A stretch of DNA of 64,000 nt from Gordonia zhaorongruii (GTDB taxonomy: Bacteria; Actinomycetota; Actinomycetes; Mycobacteriales; Mycobacteriaceae). A program made the translations under genes and the position numbers. Where the stretch lies: assembly GCF_007559005.1 (NCBI RefSeq), contig NZ_CP041763.1, forward strand, positions 1,644,463 through 1,708,462, given 5' to 3'. Below the pieces are notes generated by a model, which saw only the letters and a program-made list of their open reading frames with translations, did not search any database and was not told where the DNA came from. Positions 27,477 to 36,753 of the stretch are shown here, one piece after another. How positions within the stretch are numbered: position 1 is the first letter of the stretch; the number at the start of each line of letters is the position of its first letter.

Positions 27477-29648
27477 TCAGTTGACGGCCCTGGCGGCGTC
27501 AGGCGCGGCCGCGAACTTGGCTGGCCCGAGGTCGATGCGCCGAAGCAGTTGAGCATTGAGCGCTACGACGACGGTGGACAGCGACATCAGGACTGCTCCG
27601 ACCGACATCGGGAGCACGAAGCCCGCCGGCGCCAGGACGCCGGCAGCAAGAGGCACCGATACGAGGTTGTAGCCAGCAGCCCACCATAGGTTCTGTTTCA
27701 TCTTCCGGTAGGCGGCCCGGGACAGCTCGATGACAGACAGGACGCTGCGCGGGTCAGAACTGGCCAGGATGACTCCGGCCGAGGCGATGGCGACGTCGGT
27801 GCCTGCGCCGATCGCGATTCCAACGTCGGCCTGGGCGAGCGCCGGGGCATCGTTGACGCCGTCGCCGACCATCGCGACCTTCTTACCCTCGTGCTGCAAC
27901 TGGGCGACCTTCGCTGACTTGTCCTCGGGACGGACTCCCGCAAACACACGGTCGATGCCCAACTCGTCGCCGACCTTGAACGCGACGGCCTCAGCGTCAC
28001 CGGTGATCATGACGACCTCGACGCCAACCTCACGGAGTGCATCGACGGCGGCAAGAGACTCTGTCCGGATCTCATCAGCAAGTTTGAGCCCGCCGATCAT
28101 CTGGCCGTCTCGGAGGACGTGCAGGATGATCGCGCCCTCGTCGCGCCACGCATCTGCGATATCGATGTGAGGCTGTCCGGTCTCCTCGAGGAGGCGCGGT
28201 CCGCCGACCCGGATCTCTTGGCCGGCCACTGTCGCGGTCACGCCTACCGCGGGGGAGGACGTGAATCCGCTGGCCCGCGCGAATTGCAGATCCTGATTCT
28301 CCGCTGCGGCGACGATGGCACTGGCTAAAGGGTGCTCACTATCAGCCTCGGCCGCCGCTGCGAGCGCAAGAACGTCGGCGGCGTTCAGGTCCCCAGCCGG
28401 CTCGATTCCGGTGACAACGGGCTCTCCTTCGGTGAGGGTGCCTGTTTTGTCGAAGAGGACTGCGTCGACCTGGCGCATGGATTCGAGAGCGAGTCGGTCC
28501 TTGACGAGGACGCCGCCGCGTGCGGCGCGCTCAGTTGCGATCGCGACCACCAGCGGGATCGCGAGTCCCAGTGCATGGGGGCAGGCGATCACGAGCACGG
28601 TGATGGTGCGCGCGACTGCGTCATCGGGATTTCCGGCGAGAGTCCAGGCCACAGCGGTGATCACAGCGGCGGCGAGCGCGAACCAGAACAGCCACGCGGC
28701 GGCACGGTCGGCGATGCGCTGAGCTCGTGACGTGGAGTTCTGCGCCGCTGCAACGAGCCGGTTGATACCTGCCAGAGTGGTGTCGTCGCCGGTGGCCGTG
28801 ATCCTGACCTGCAAGCCGGAGTCCGTCGCGACGGTTCCCGCAGTAACAGCGTCGCCCTGGCCCCGTCCTACCGCTCGCGACTCGCCAGTGACCATTGACT
28901 CGTCCATGTCCGCACGGCCGTCGATGATGGTTCCGTCGGCGGGGACACTGCCGCCTGGCCGGACGATCACGACATCGCCCACGATCAGGTCGGCGGGGTC
29001 GATCTTGACTACCTGGTCGTCCTCGATTCGCTCGGCGCTGTCGGGGAGGAGCGCTGCGAGGGAGTCGAGCGCCGAAGTCGTCTGAGCAAGAGACCTCATC
29101 TCGATCCAATGACCGAGGAGCATGATGACGATCAACAGCGCCAGCTCCCACCAGAACTCGAGCTCGTGGTGGACGATCCCGAGCGTGGCGGCCCAGGAGG
29201 CGAAGAACGCCACGGTGATGCCTAGCGCTATCAGCAGCATCATTCCCGGCTTGCGGCTCCTGAGTTCACCCCAACCGCCGCTGAGGAACGGTCGACCGCC
29301 CCCGACGTACATGAAGGTGCCCAGTACCGGAGCGACCCACTGCGCCCATCCGGGCACCGAGTACCCCACGAGCATGCCGAACATCGGAGAGAAGGCGACG
29401 ACCGGCACTGCTGCAGCCAGGTTGATCCAAAACAGCCTGCGGAACCGGCCAACATGGTCGCCGTGACCGTCATGCCCGCTGTGGCCGCCATGCACGTCGC
29501 GCTCGCGCACCTCCCCATGTCCCATGCCGTGGCCACTGTGGGGCGTGTCGGCATTGACCGCTTGATCGTGAGAAGCCCGTGCCCCGTCATGCGCATGCGT
29601 GTGGGCGGCACTCTCGTGATGGTGCTGATGCATGTCAGGGTCAGTCAT
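27477..29648 (-). CDS. copB: CopB-type P1B copper-transporting ATPase
   Basis: A 723-residue heavy-metal ATPase. The first ~70 residues are rich in His (MHQHHHESAAHTHAHD...GGHSGHDGHGDH) and replace the usual Cys-based metal domain. The membrane metal motif is CPH at about residue 356 (IACPHALGLAIP), the phosphorylation site is DKTGTLTEG at Asp400, and GDGVNDAPALAQADVGIAIG is the hinge. CPH defines the CopB (P1B-3) group, which exports copper. ATG at 29648 has GGAG 8 nt upstream. It ends the copper operon, 68 nt after ydhK. Confidence 0.93.
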   Translation of the reverse strand: MTDPDMHQHHHESAAHTHAHDGARASHDQAVNADTPHSGHGMGHGEVRERDVHGGHSGHDGHGDHVGRFRRLFWINLAAAVPVVAFSPMFGMLVGYSVPGWAQWVAPVLGTFMYVGGGRPFLSGGWGELRSRKPGMMLLIALGITVAFFASWAATLGIVHHELEFWWELALLIVIMLLGHWIEMRSLAQTTSALDSLAALLPDSAERIEDDQVVKIDPADLIVGDVVIVRPGGSVPADGTIIDGRADMDESMVTGESRAVGRGQGDAVTAGTVATDSGLQVRITATGDDTTLAGINRLVAAAQNSTSRAQRIADRAAAWLFWFALAAAVITAVAWTLAGNPDDAVARTITVLVIACPHALGLAIPLVVAIATERAARGGVLVKDRLALESMRQVDAVLFDKTGTLTEGEPVVTGIEPAGDLNAADVLALAAAAEADSEHPLASAIVAAAENQDLQFARASGFTSSPAVGVTATVAGQEIRVGGPRLLEETGQPHIDIADAWRDEGAIILHVLRDGQMIGGLKLADEIRTESLAAVDALREVGVEVVMITGDAEAVAFKVGDELGIDRVFAGVRPEDKSAKVAQLQHEGKKVAMVGDGVNDAPALAQADVGIAIGAGTDVAIASAGVILASSDPRSVLSVIELSRAAYRKMKQNLWWAAGYNLVSVPLAAGVLAPAGFVLPMSVGAVLMSLSTVVVALNAQLLRRIDLGPAKFAAAPDAARAVN

Positions 29649-29716
29649 TCGTCGTTCTCCCACCTGGTTCAGGGCATCACGCCCGACATGGGCACCACCG
29701 GCCGCTCACATTCGAC

Positions 29717-30337
29717 TCAGGAAACTGGCTGGATCTCGCTCTCGACGACCCACTTGTGGTTGGTCATCTTCATGCCGTCGGCTTCGTAGTCGACCATGTA
29801 CACGGTCTCGTCAGTCGAACTGGCGATCGTGGCCGTCGCGCCCTTCATGCCCTTCATGTGCTCGGCGAGGAGAGTCACCTCGGTGCCGTCGGACAGGCGC
29901 TGGCCCCCCGCGTCCTTGAGTTCTTCCTGCACGACCCACTTGTGGTTCTCAACCGGGTCTCCGCCGGTGGTGGGGGTGTAGTTCACCGCGTAGGTATAGG
30001 TCCGGTACGCGCCGGCGATTGTGGCGGTCGCTCCGTTCATGCCCTCCATGTGGTCGGCGGTGAGCTTCACCTTCGTGCCAACGGGGTATGTGGGGGCAGC
30101 CGCGGTCTCGATTCCTTCGGGCGCCGGCCCTCCATCCATCGGATGCTCCATAGCCGAATGATCCATTCCTCCGGAACTGCTTGCAGCGCCACCACTGCGA
30201 CCCTGACTCCCGTGCTCCTGGTGGCTCCCTGACTTCGACGGCGTTACCTGCTCCTGGTCGCCGGAAGCACAGCCGGCGAGTACCAGCGCACCGCCGAGGA
30301 CGCCTGCTGCAATCGCCGCGGTGAATCGCTTTCGCAT
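29717..30337 (-). CDS. ydhK: YdhK/DUF1541 family lipoprotein
   Basis: A 206-residue secreted lipoprotein with signal peptide and lipobox LAGC at about residues 20-23, a Met/His-rich linker (GGMDHSAMEHPMDGG) suited to copper binding, and two tandem DUF1541 repeats, each with a V-x-L-x-A(D/E)HM-(E/K)-G-M-x-GATATI motif and an NHKWVV-E-x motif. Proteins of this kind lie beside copper ATPases in Gram-positives. It precedes copB in the same direction, with a CsoR-like inverted repeat 35-51 nt upstream of its ATG. Confidence 0.9.
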   Translation of the reverse strand: MRKRFTAAIAAGVLGGALVLAGCASGDQEQVTPSKSGSHQEHGSQGRSGGAASSSGGMDHSAMEHPMDGGPAPEGIETAAAPTYPVGTKVKLTADHMEGMNGATATIAGAYRTYTYAVNYTPTTGGDPVENHKWVVQEELKDAGGQRLSDGTEVTLLAEHMKGMKGATATIASSTDETVYMVDYEADGMKMTNHKWVVESEIQPVS

Positions 30338-30371
30338 GTGAACTCCATTCCTTGTTTGTCATATTTACCGT

Positions 30372-30388
30372 ATACCCCTCCAGGGTAT
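30372..30388. promoter_or_regulatory. CsoR-like copper operator upstream of ydhK
   Basis: ATACCC (30372-30377) and GGGTAT (30383-30388) form an inverted repeat with a 5-nt centre, matching the general pattern of CsoR operators (TATACCC...GGGTATA). It lies 35 nt before the ydhK ATG, after the end of the MFS gene, so ydhK-copB could have its own copper-inducible promoter. No csoR gene is in the window. Confidence 0.5.
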
Positions 30389-30420
30389 CGATCAAGCGCT
30401 GCCATCGCTGGTCGCTGACG

Positions 30421-31746
30421 TCACGATGCGGTCGGCGAGCGTTGCGGGACTTGCCGCGCGACGTGCGGCGCACTCGAACCGTCGCCTTGTCCCTTCGGTG
30501 ACCCCGGTCCGACAAGCGCACCTGTTCGGTGGAGGACACGCAACGCGAGCGTCGCCCCGACGCCGATGGCGATGAGAACTGCCCAGATCAACGAGGGGAA
30601 CCCCACTTGATGCCCTAATCCGAGCAGTGCTCCGGTTCCCAGGTTTCCGGCCAGGATTCCGACCCCGACAACGGTGTTGTACAGGCCGTAGTGCGTAGCG
30701 ACTAGTCGGTCCCCGGACAGGTTGACCACGGTATCCATCTCAAACGGGAAGACTGTCGCTGTCGCGACAGCGAGACCAGCGGCCGCCATCAGCAACGCGG
30801 TCACCGCCGCGACCTGTCCGGCAAGGGTCGCCGTCGGCACGAACAGCAGTGGAATGAAGGCTGCGGTCATAATCGCCATCCCGACTCCGAGGCTGCGTGT
30901 TGGCCCGAAGCGGCGGCGGAACCATGTCGTGATTCGCAATTGTCCCGCCACAGCGATCACTCCGCTGACAACGAATACCGCGGCGACGAGATAGGACCCT
31001 GCCTTCTCGCTGGAGGTGATCGACGCCGCGTGCAGGGGCAGCGCGAGATACACCTGGAACGACAGGACGTAAGAGCCGATCATTGCGCACGAGAAGAGAA
31101 TGAATCGCTTGTTCCCGGCGACCGTGCGCCAGTCAGAGCGGACAGACCGCCTCGGCTCAGCTGTGCGGTGCTCACGATCGCGTGGCAACGCGAGGATCTG
31201 CGCAGCAGTGAGCAAGGCGAAGACCAGAGCGGCCACGAGGGCAGTGGCTCGGAAGTCCAACGCCATCAATGCGACCCCGACCAACGGGCCGAGGAGAATA
31301 CCGGCCTGATAGAAGATGTTGAATACCGCGAAGGCTTCGATGCGACGGTCGCCAGCGTCTTTGGACAGATAGGCGCGCACCGCCGGGTTGAACAGGGCGC
31401 CTGCGAATCCTGTAGCCGCGGACGCTATCAGGACTGCGGGCAGTGAATCCACGGCTGCGAGCAGTCCGAACCCGACAGTTCGTAGGAGACATCCGGCAAC
31501 GATGAGCGGTTTGTACCCGAGCCGATCTGCCAGGGTCCCACCAACGAGGAACATGCCCTGCTGAGAGAAGTTGCGGATGCCCAGCACGAGTCCGATTGCC
31601 CAGCCGGCGAGTCCGAGAGGACCGGCCAAGTATCCGGCGAGATAGGGCATCAGCATATAGAAGCCCAGGTTGATGGTGAACTGGTTCACCATCAACACTT
31701 GACTGGGTCGATCAAAGGTGCGGAAGGTTGCGACCGGCCCATTCAT
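30421..31746 (-). CDS. MFS transporter coupled to a cysteine-synthase-like enzyme
   Basis: A 441-residue protein with 11-12 membrane segments; the N-terminal [31 protein letters not shown] and LADRLGYKP loop are typical of small-molecule exporters (MdtH/multidrug type). The ATG at 31746 overlaps the stop of the PLP enzyme (ATGA), so the two are made together. It probably exports a product of that enzyme or a copper-related metabolite; this is inference from coupling. Confidence 0.85.
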   Translation of the reverse strand: MNGPVATFRTFDRPSQVLMVNQFTINLGFYMLMPYLAGYLAGPLGLAGWAIGLVLGIRNFSQQGMFLVGGTLADRLGYKPLIVAGCLLRTVGFGLLAAVDSLPAVLIASAATGFAGALFNPAVRAYLSKDAGDRRIEAFAVFNIFYQAGILLGPLVGVALMALDFRATALVAALVFALLTAAQILALPRDREHRTAEPRRSVRSDWRTVAGNKRFILFSCAMIGSYVLSFQVYLALPLHAASITSSEKAGSYLVAAVFVVSGVIAVAGQLRITTWFRRRFGPTRSLGVGMAIMTAAFIPLLFVPTATLAGQVAAVTALLMAAAGLAVATATVFPFEMDTVVNLSGDRLVATHYGLYNTVVGVGILAGNLGTGALLGLGHQVGFPSLIWAVLIAIGVGATLALRVLHRTGALVGPGSPKGQGDGSSAPHVARQVPQRSPTAS

Positions 31747-32867
31747 CGCGAGGCCAAGGGGTGGTAGACGGTGCTGCAACGTGACCACCGGGTGACGACG
31801 GATTCTGCGGGGTCAGCGATTGTCAACGGGGCCGTAGGGAGATCGATCGTCGGGTCGATGCCGTTGGCATTGCAGAACGCATCGTTGTAGACCGTGCCGT
31901 AATACCGCTGCGGGCCATCCGGAAACACACCAGCAACCACCGTGCCTGGCGAGCGCGTGCCGGCCACCCAGCCTGCCGCTAACGCAACCGCGCCGACGCT
32001 CCATCCTCCAGTGGCGTAATGCGTCGAAGCCAGACTCCGGCATGCAGATACCGACTCTGACGGAGCGACCCAGTGCACCTCCGAAAACGCCGAGTAGTCG
32101 ACATTCTCGGGATAGATACTTGATCCCAGGCCTCGCATGAGGCGCTTGCGAGCGGGCTGACCGAAGATCGTCGATCCCACCGTATCGACACCGATGACGT
32201 CGAGGTCCGGTAGGAACTGGCGCAAGGTCCGGCTGATTCCAGCAGAGTGCCCGCCGGTGCCGACAGAGCAGACCAGCACGTCGATGTGCCCTAACTGGGC
32301 CAGGAGTTCCAGCGCGAGCGGTTGATAGGCGCTGACATTGTCGGGGTTGGTGTATTGATCCGGACACCAGCCGGTTGGGTCTGCGGCGAGGATCGCCTGG
32401 ACTCGCTCTCGACGGGCTTGCTGCCACCCACCGGTTGGGTGGGGTTCGGTGACCGTCTCGACTCGGGCGCCGTACGCGGCGAGCATTTGTGTGAGGATCG
32501 GCTCTAGACCGGGGTCGGTGACTAATGTGACGGGGTGTCCGTGCACGATGCCAGCCAACGCTAGACCCAGACCGAGCGTTCCGCTAGTCGACTCCACGAT
32601 TCGCGCGCCTGGTGCGAGTTCCCCGCGAGATTTGGCCCGTTCGACCATGTGGAGCGCGGGCCGGTCCTTCATCCCTCCTGGGTTGAATCCTTCGAGTTTG
32701 GCCCAGAAACCATGCCCGTTCCGCGAGAAGGGCTCCGCGATCCGCATCACCGGGGTATGGCCCACCAAGGCGCCCGGGCACCCATACATGGATGTGTGTT
32801 CAGTGAATACATGACGCGGGGATGGCAGCGGACTCGGAGAAGTGTCGGTAGTGACGTCAATGCTCAC
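31743..32867 (-). CDS. PLP-dependent cysteine-synthase-fold enzyme (possible cysteine desulfhydrase)
   Basis: A 374-residue fold-type II PLP enzyme. Lys67 in [11 protein letters not shown] is the Schiff-base lysine; GTGGHSAGI is the phosphate loop. The substrate loop reads [11 protein letters not shown] instead of the canonical TSGNTGIALA of O-acetylserine sulfhydrylase, so the reaction may differ: cysteine desulfhydrase (as in mycobacterial Cds1), or beta-replacement for a metabolite. GTG at 32867 has AAAGGA 8 nt upstream. It is the first gene of the copper operon, divergent from the two-component system. Confidence 0.85.
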   Translation of the reverse strand: MSIDVTTDTSPSPLPSPRHVFTEHTSMYGCPGALVGHTPVMRIAEPFSRNGHGFWAKLEGFNPGGMKDRPALHMVERAKSRGELAPGARIVESTSGTLGLGLALAGIVHGHPVTLVTDPGLEPILTQMLAAYGARVETVTEPHPTGGWQQARRERVQAILAADPTGWCPDQYTNPDNVSAYQPLALELLAQLGHIDVLVCSVGTGGHSAGISRTLRQFLPDLDVIGVDTVGSTIFGQPARKRLMRGLGSSIYPENVDYSAFSEVHWVAPSESVSACRSLASTHYATGGWSVGAVALAAGWVAGTRSPGTVVAGVFPDGPQRYYGTVYNDAFCNANGIDPTIDLPTAPLTIADPAESVVTRWSRCSTVYHPLASR

Positions 32868-33044
32868 GTAGTGGTCCTTTCGGTCGCGAAGCAGGCCACC
32901 CGCAGACATGCGGCGAGTCAGCGCCCGCGATGGTGGGCGACATGCCCGTTGCTCGTCCGGTCGGACGAGCAACTCGGTTGCGATCAGGGATGAAGTTCTG
33001 ACGCCCCTTGACTGTGCGTGCGCTACCCATGTCGTTACGTATGC

Positions 33045-33068
33045 TCAAGATCAAGATTTCCTCAAGAT
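33045..33068 (+). promoter_or_regulatory. TCAAGAT direct repeats, candidate response-regulator site
   Basis: TCAAGAT occurs three times, at 33045-33051, 33051-33057 and 33062-33068, in the 240-nt divergent region between the PLP enzyme and the response regulator, 40 nt before the regulator start. OmpR-type regulators bind tandem repeats of this sort. The overlap of copies one and two makes the exact register uncertain. Confidence 0.4.
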
Positions 33069-33107
33069 CCCCAGCGCAGGTCGAACGGCGACCTGCATTC
33101 GGTCACG

Positions 33108-33887
33108 ATGGAGTGCATGGATGCGATCGTTGCCAACCCCAGCCCTGCGGCAGTGACGGAGCCACGACCCAAATCGGGGCTACGGGCGTTGGTCATCGAG
33201 GACGAGTCAGACCTCGCTGAAGTAATCGCTGATTACCTGCAACGCAGCGGGTTCGAAGTCACGATCAGCAATGACGGTGCTGCAGCGGTTGTGGCCGCGA
33301 ATCAGTACCCCCCAGACGTGGTGGTCCTCGATCTTGGACTGCCATCCGTCGACGGCGTCGAAGTATGTCGGCAGTTACGCACATTCAGCGACGCCTACGT
33401 GGTTATGGTCACCGCCCGCGCTGATGAGGTGGACACTCTCGTTGGATTGTCTGTTGGGGCCGACGACTACCTGACCAAACCGTTCAGCCCGCGCGAGCTC
33501 ATCGCTCGCATCGAAGCGATGCTGCGCAGGCCCCGGGCCGGAACGGTCAGCGCCCCCGGGGCGCCTCCGTCCGCGAAACGCCGCATTGGCGACCTGACGA
33601 TCGACCCCCATGCACGTGAAGTCTCGGTCGCTGGAGCGCCGATCGAACTCACCCGGACCGAGTTCGACATTCTCGACGTCATATCGCGACGACCCGGGAT
33701 GGTCTTCAGCCGCGATCAGCTACTCGCCGAACTGTGGGGGCCGACGTGGGTCGGAGACTCGCACGTGGTCGACGTCCACATCGCTAGCCTGCGACGCAAA
33801 CTTGGAGACACCTCTACCGTCCGTCGTTATATCCGCACCATCAGGGGTGTTGGGTACCGGATGGGCGAGGGAGCATCACCGCAATGA
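33108..33887 (+). CDS. OmpR/PhoB-family response regulator
   Basis: A 259-residue regulator: receiver domain with the acidic pair EDESD, phospho-acceptor Asp in VVVLDLGLPSVDG, Thr in VMVTARADE and Lys in YLTKPFSPREL, then a winged-helix effector (RRIGDLTIDPHAREVSVAG...HVVDVHIASLRRKLGD...IRTIRGVGYRM). ATG at 33108 or 33117 could be the start. Its stop overlaps the kinase ATG (ATGA). Next to a copper efflux operon it is probably a CopR-like metal sensor output. Confidence 0.93.
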   Translation: MECMDAIVANPSPAAVTEPRPKSGLRALVIEDESDLAEVIADYLQRSGFEVTISNDGAAAVVAANQYPPDVVVLDLGLPSVDGVEVCRQLRTFSDAYVVMVTARADEVDTLVGLSVGADDYLTKPFSPRELIARIEAMLRRPRAGTVSAPGAPPSAKRRIGDLTIDPHAREVSVAGAPIELTRTEFDILDVISRRPGMVFSRDQLLAELWGPTWVGDSHVVDVHIASLRRKLGDTSTVRRYIRTIRGVGYRMGEGASPQ

Positions 33888-35089
33888 GTCGGCAGCGGTT
33901 CCACTGGCGACGTCCAGCCGTGTCGCGAACTGGGTTTGCTCCGCGCCTCTTCATCGCGCAAACGGTGGTGATCGCCGCCGGCGCAGGCATCGCAGCTCTT
34001 GTCGCCTGGGCGGTAGCACCACAGCTGTTTCACACTCACCTTGAACACGCGGGGTTATCGTCGACGTCCTCGCAGGCACACCACGTCGAGGAAGCGTTCA
34101 CTTCCTCCCTTCTCGTGTCAGTATCTGTCGCACTACTCAGCTCGGTAGTCCTAGCGCTGGTGGTCAGTTGGCTGATCACTCGCCTGGTCGAACGATCCAT
34201 CGGCGCAGTAGTCACCTCAACAGCGAACATCGCGGCAGGTAACCACGCAGTTCGTGTACCTCCGAGCCGGTTGGGGAGGGAGTTCAGCGACCTCACTAGA
34301 AGCGTCAATCAGCTAGCCATCCAGCTCGACAGTATCGAGGAGGTTCGCCAGCAGATGCTCTCCGATCTCGCCCACGAGCTACGGACACCGATCACAACCA
34401 TCGTTGCGCAGGTCGAGGCCGCGGAAGACGGTATCCGGGCGCCGGGGGACCAGATGTATGGGGTGATACGCGGCGCCACTGACCGCCTCAGACGTCTCGC
34501 CGACGACATCGACGCGGTCTCTCGTGCCGGCGAAAAGCAACTACGGACGACCCCGGAGCCAACTGCGGTGAACGAGATCATCGTGGCGGCAACCCGCGAA
34601 GCCCAGACTAGGTTCGATAACGCGGGCGTGACCTTGGCCGTCGGCTCGACCGTCGACGATTACATTGACGCGGACCGAGCCCGGATCGGTCAGACCTTGG
34701 CGAACCTACTTAGCAATGCCCTTCGGCACACACCGACGGGAGGCACAGTCGCAGTAGGTAGTCACCGACGCGACAACAGCCACATCAACATCACAGTCGA
34801 GGACAACGGCGATGGGATACCAGCTGACCACTTGCCCCACATCTTCGATCGGTTCTACCGCACTGATACTTCTCGGAGCCGCGATGCTGGGGGCAGCGGA
34901 ATCGGCTTGACCATCGCCCGCGCACTTGCCGAAGCACACGGTGGCACCCTCACCGCCACCAGTCGCGGCACTGGGGGAGGAGCTACCTTCACCATCACTC
35001 TGCCAAAGCAACCTCCCGAGTCCCACCTATACGCGCCAGGCCACAGTTCGCGCACACTCTCGGGGAACGTGAGTCATCGAACCGTCTAG
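33884..35089 (+). CDS. HAMP-containing sensor histidine kinase
   Basis: A 401-residue kinase with a first membrane helix (LFIAQTVVIAAGAGIAALVAWAVA), a short ~35-residue extracytoplasmic loop containing several His (LFHTHLEHAG...AHHVEE), a second helix, HAMP, the phospho-acceptor LAHELRTPITT, and the N (LSNALRHT), G1 (DNGDGI), F and G2 (GGSGIGLTIARALAEAHGG) boxes. The His-rich sensor loop fits metal sensing. It is coupled to the response regulator; the C-terminal 25 residues are unconserved. Confidence 0.93.
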   Translation: MSRQRFHWRRPAVSRTGFAPRLFIAQTVVIAAGAGIAALVAWAVAPQLFHTHLEHAGLSSTSSQAHHVEEAFTSSLLVSVSVALLSSVVLALVVSWLITRLVERSIGAVVTSTANIAAGNHAVRVPPSRLGREFSDLTRSVNQLAIQLDSIEEVRQQMLSDLAHELRTPITTIVAQVEAAEDGIRAPGDQMYGVIRGATDRLRRLADDIDAVSRAGEKQLRTTPEPTAVNEIIVAATREAQTRFDNAGVTLAVGSTVDDYIDADRARIGQTLANLLSNALRHTPTGGTVAVGSHRRDNSHINITVEDNGDGIPADHLPHIFDRFYRTDTSRSRDAGGSGIGLTIARALAEAHGGTLTATSRGTGGGATFTITLPKQPPESHLYAPGHSSRTLSGNVSHRTV

Positions 35090-35298
35090 ATGACGCCGGT
35101 GCGCAGGCTCGGATTGACGGCGCACCAGGCGAGGGAATCTCGACCACATCGCTAGGCGAACTGCACATCGGTCGGTCTTCGCGTCAGACGACGAACCGCT
35201 CGACTGCGCACGTCCGTCGGAACCAGCACCCCATCATTGATCACCGCGAGAATCCGATTCTCTGCAAATCCAGGATGACGACCCCCGTCCGTACTGGT

Positions 35299-35844
35299 CT
35301 AGCGTCCACATTCGCCGCGCCGACCGAGGTCTGGAAGAGCGCGGTCACGCCTCGTGCAGTCGGCCTCGCGATCGGAGTTGGCCAGCAGACGACGCCGCCA
35401 GATTTCGATGAGCACAGTGCCGATCACCGTCGGCACCAGCCACGGGATCAATGCGGCGGAACCGGCCATCGGGCCGTCAACGACCAGGGCAACCACTACT
35501 AGAGCGGTAACCAGCGCTATGTACGAGCCACCTTGACCGTGGACATAACCGTGACTCCAGCCCGGGAAGCGGTGGTCGGCGGAAACACGGGCAAGGAGCG
35601 CCAGAACATAAGTGAGGAGCGAGACCGGAATCAGCCACCAGAGCTCCGTCCGGTATGAGATCACGAGCGCAGTCGCACTCAGGCATACGGTCAGCACGAG
35701 CCAGCGGTAGCTGGCACTGATCGGTCCAGTGGCGCGTTCACCGGCGTTGAAGCGCCGGACGTCTTGTCTCATGGCGAAGGGTCCGACGACAAGGGCAGCG
35801 GCGCCGACCACGATATGACCCAGAAGGAGGACGGTGTGCATCAT
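35299..35844 (-). CDS. Small polytopic membrane protein (DUF2306-like)
   Basis: A 181-residue protein with four or five hydrophobic helices (VLLLGHIVVGAAALVVGPFAM; WLVLTVCLSATALVIS; LLTYVLALLA; YIALVTALVVVALVV; LIPWLVPTVIGTVLIEIW) and a His-containing GWSHGYVHGQGGSY loop. It resembles DUF2306-type membrane proteins, of unknown role. ATG at 35844 has GGAGG 7 nt upstream. It is divergent from a MarR gene across two operator-like palindromes and is the likely target of that regulator. Confidence 0.65.
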   Translation of the reverse strand: MMHTVLLLGHIVVGAAALVVGPFAMRQDVRRFNAGERATGPISASYRWLVLTVCLSATALVISYRTELWWLIPVSLLTYVLALLARVSADHRFPGWSHGYVHGQGGSYIALVTALVVVALVVDGPMAGSAALIPWLVPTVIGTVLIEIWRRRLLANSDREADCTRRDRALPDLGRRGECGR

Positions 35845-35871
35845 GGCGGACCTCCCTGGAGGCCGTTAGAG

Positions 35872-35906
35872 AGTATTGCAATACTAACTTACCTTGCTAA
35901 GTTAGT
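35872..35906. promoter_or_regulatory. Two adjacent palindromes, candidate MarR operators
   Basis: AGTATTGCAATACT at 35872-35885 is a perfect 14-bp palindrome. It is followed by ACTAACTTA (35883-35891) and TAAGTTAGT (35898-35906), a perfect inverted repeat with a 6-nt centre. They fill the gap between the divergent membrane protein and MarR genes. The second ends 3 nt before the marR ATG, which has no ribosome-binding site and may be leaderless. Confidence 0.75.
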
Positions 35907-35909
35907 GGT

Positions 35910-36332
35910 ATGTCAAGGAGTCTGAGCTTCGACCTGCACCGTCTGACCGCCCAACTCGATCGCTCGGCGGACCGCATCTTGCGCGCCGACTCGGGGCTGT
36001 CGTATCGCCGGTTCCGAATCCTGTTGATCGTGGGGCGCCTCGGCCCGGCAACGCAGCGAGCAGTGGCCGAGGAACTCGGAGTCTCGGAGCCCTCGGCGAG
36101 CCGCATGACACGGGTGCTGGCCGAGACGGGCCTGCTTGCCGTCGGCCCGGACCCGAGCGGCGGCAACCGCAAGAAACTGAGCCTGACTACCGAGGGCGCA
36201 GAGGTGGTCGAGCGATGCCGCACACTGCTGGACTCGCGGTTCAGTGATCTGGTTCAGCGAAGCGGGGTGTCGCTCGATCAGTACGCAATCGATACTCAGC
36301 GACTACTCGATACGTTGCGAATGTCGCCGTGA
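35910..36332 (+). CDS. MarR-family transcriptional regulator
   Basis: A 140-residue MarR winged-helix repressor: helix-turn-helix TQRAVAEELGVSEPSASRMTRVLAETGLL, wing DPSGGNRKKLSLTTEGAEVVE, and flanking dimerisation helices. No Shine-Dalgarno sequence is seen before ATG at 35910. It probably represses itself and the divergent membrane-protein gene through the two palindromes between them. Confidence 0.93.
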   Translation: MSRSLSFDLHRLTAQLDRSADRILRADSGLSYRRFRILLIVGRLGPATQRAVAEELGVSEPSASRMTRVLAETGLLAVGPDPSGGNRKKLSLTTEGAEVVERCRTLLDSRFSDLVQRSGVSLDQYAIDTQRLLDTLRMSP

Positions 36333-36360
36333 TGGTCAGGACCCCATCCCGGCCCGGTAT

Positions 36361-36377
36361 TACGTCACAGTGACGTA
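36361..36377. repeat. Perfect palindrome, 8-bp arms
   Basis: TACGTCACAGTGACGTA: arms TACGTCAC and GTGACGTA around a single A, 29 nt after the marR stop. It could be a protein-binding site or part of a terminator; there is no T-run. Confidence 0.55.
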
Positions 36378-36573
36378 TTGGCGTGAGGTGGCCGCCCCTG
36401 AGGCAATGGGCGACCAGCGACGAGTTGGACCGACAATATCCCGAGGAGATGATTCTCCGCCCGAATTGAGGCGCGGGCGCCGGCCAGAACCGTCCGAACC
36501 GCCAGATCTTTCTCGGAGCAGGATTCAGGGTCGGACGACTTTCACACGTTCGCTGCCTGCTCTGATCCATCCT

Positions 36574-36594
36574 GGATCTGTCAGTGACAGATCC
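36574..36594. repeat. Perfect palindrome, 10-bp arms
   Basis: Arms GGATCTGTCA (36574-36583) and TGACAGATCC (36585-36594) around a single G. The core GTCA-G-TGAC resembles the core of the palindrome 200 nt upstream, so the same protein might bind both. Confidence 0.6.
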
Positions 36595-36753
36595 GGCGCA
36601 ACGGAGCCTTCCGTCGCACCTGGTCGAACACGTCTTGATTTAATGCCGATAAGATACATTATGTCATCTTGAGTACTGCATATTGCACCAGATGACTCCT
36701 ACCGCATCTATTACAACCAGCCGGCCTCCCCCGACTGGTGCGTCCGACAGTCC

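Noticed and set aside
29455..29640. Short repeated CAT/GTG-rich units resembling a DNA repeat or CRISPR
   Set aside because: They are codons of the His-rich N-terminus of the copper ATPase; spacing is irregular and there are no spacers.
36333..36672. Small open frames after the marR gene on both strands
   Set aside because: No ribosome-binding site, no coding periodicity, and no recognisable family.
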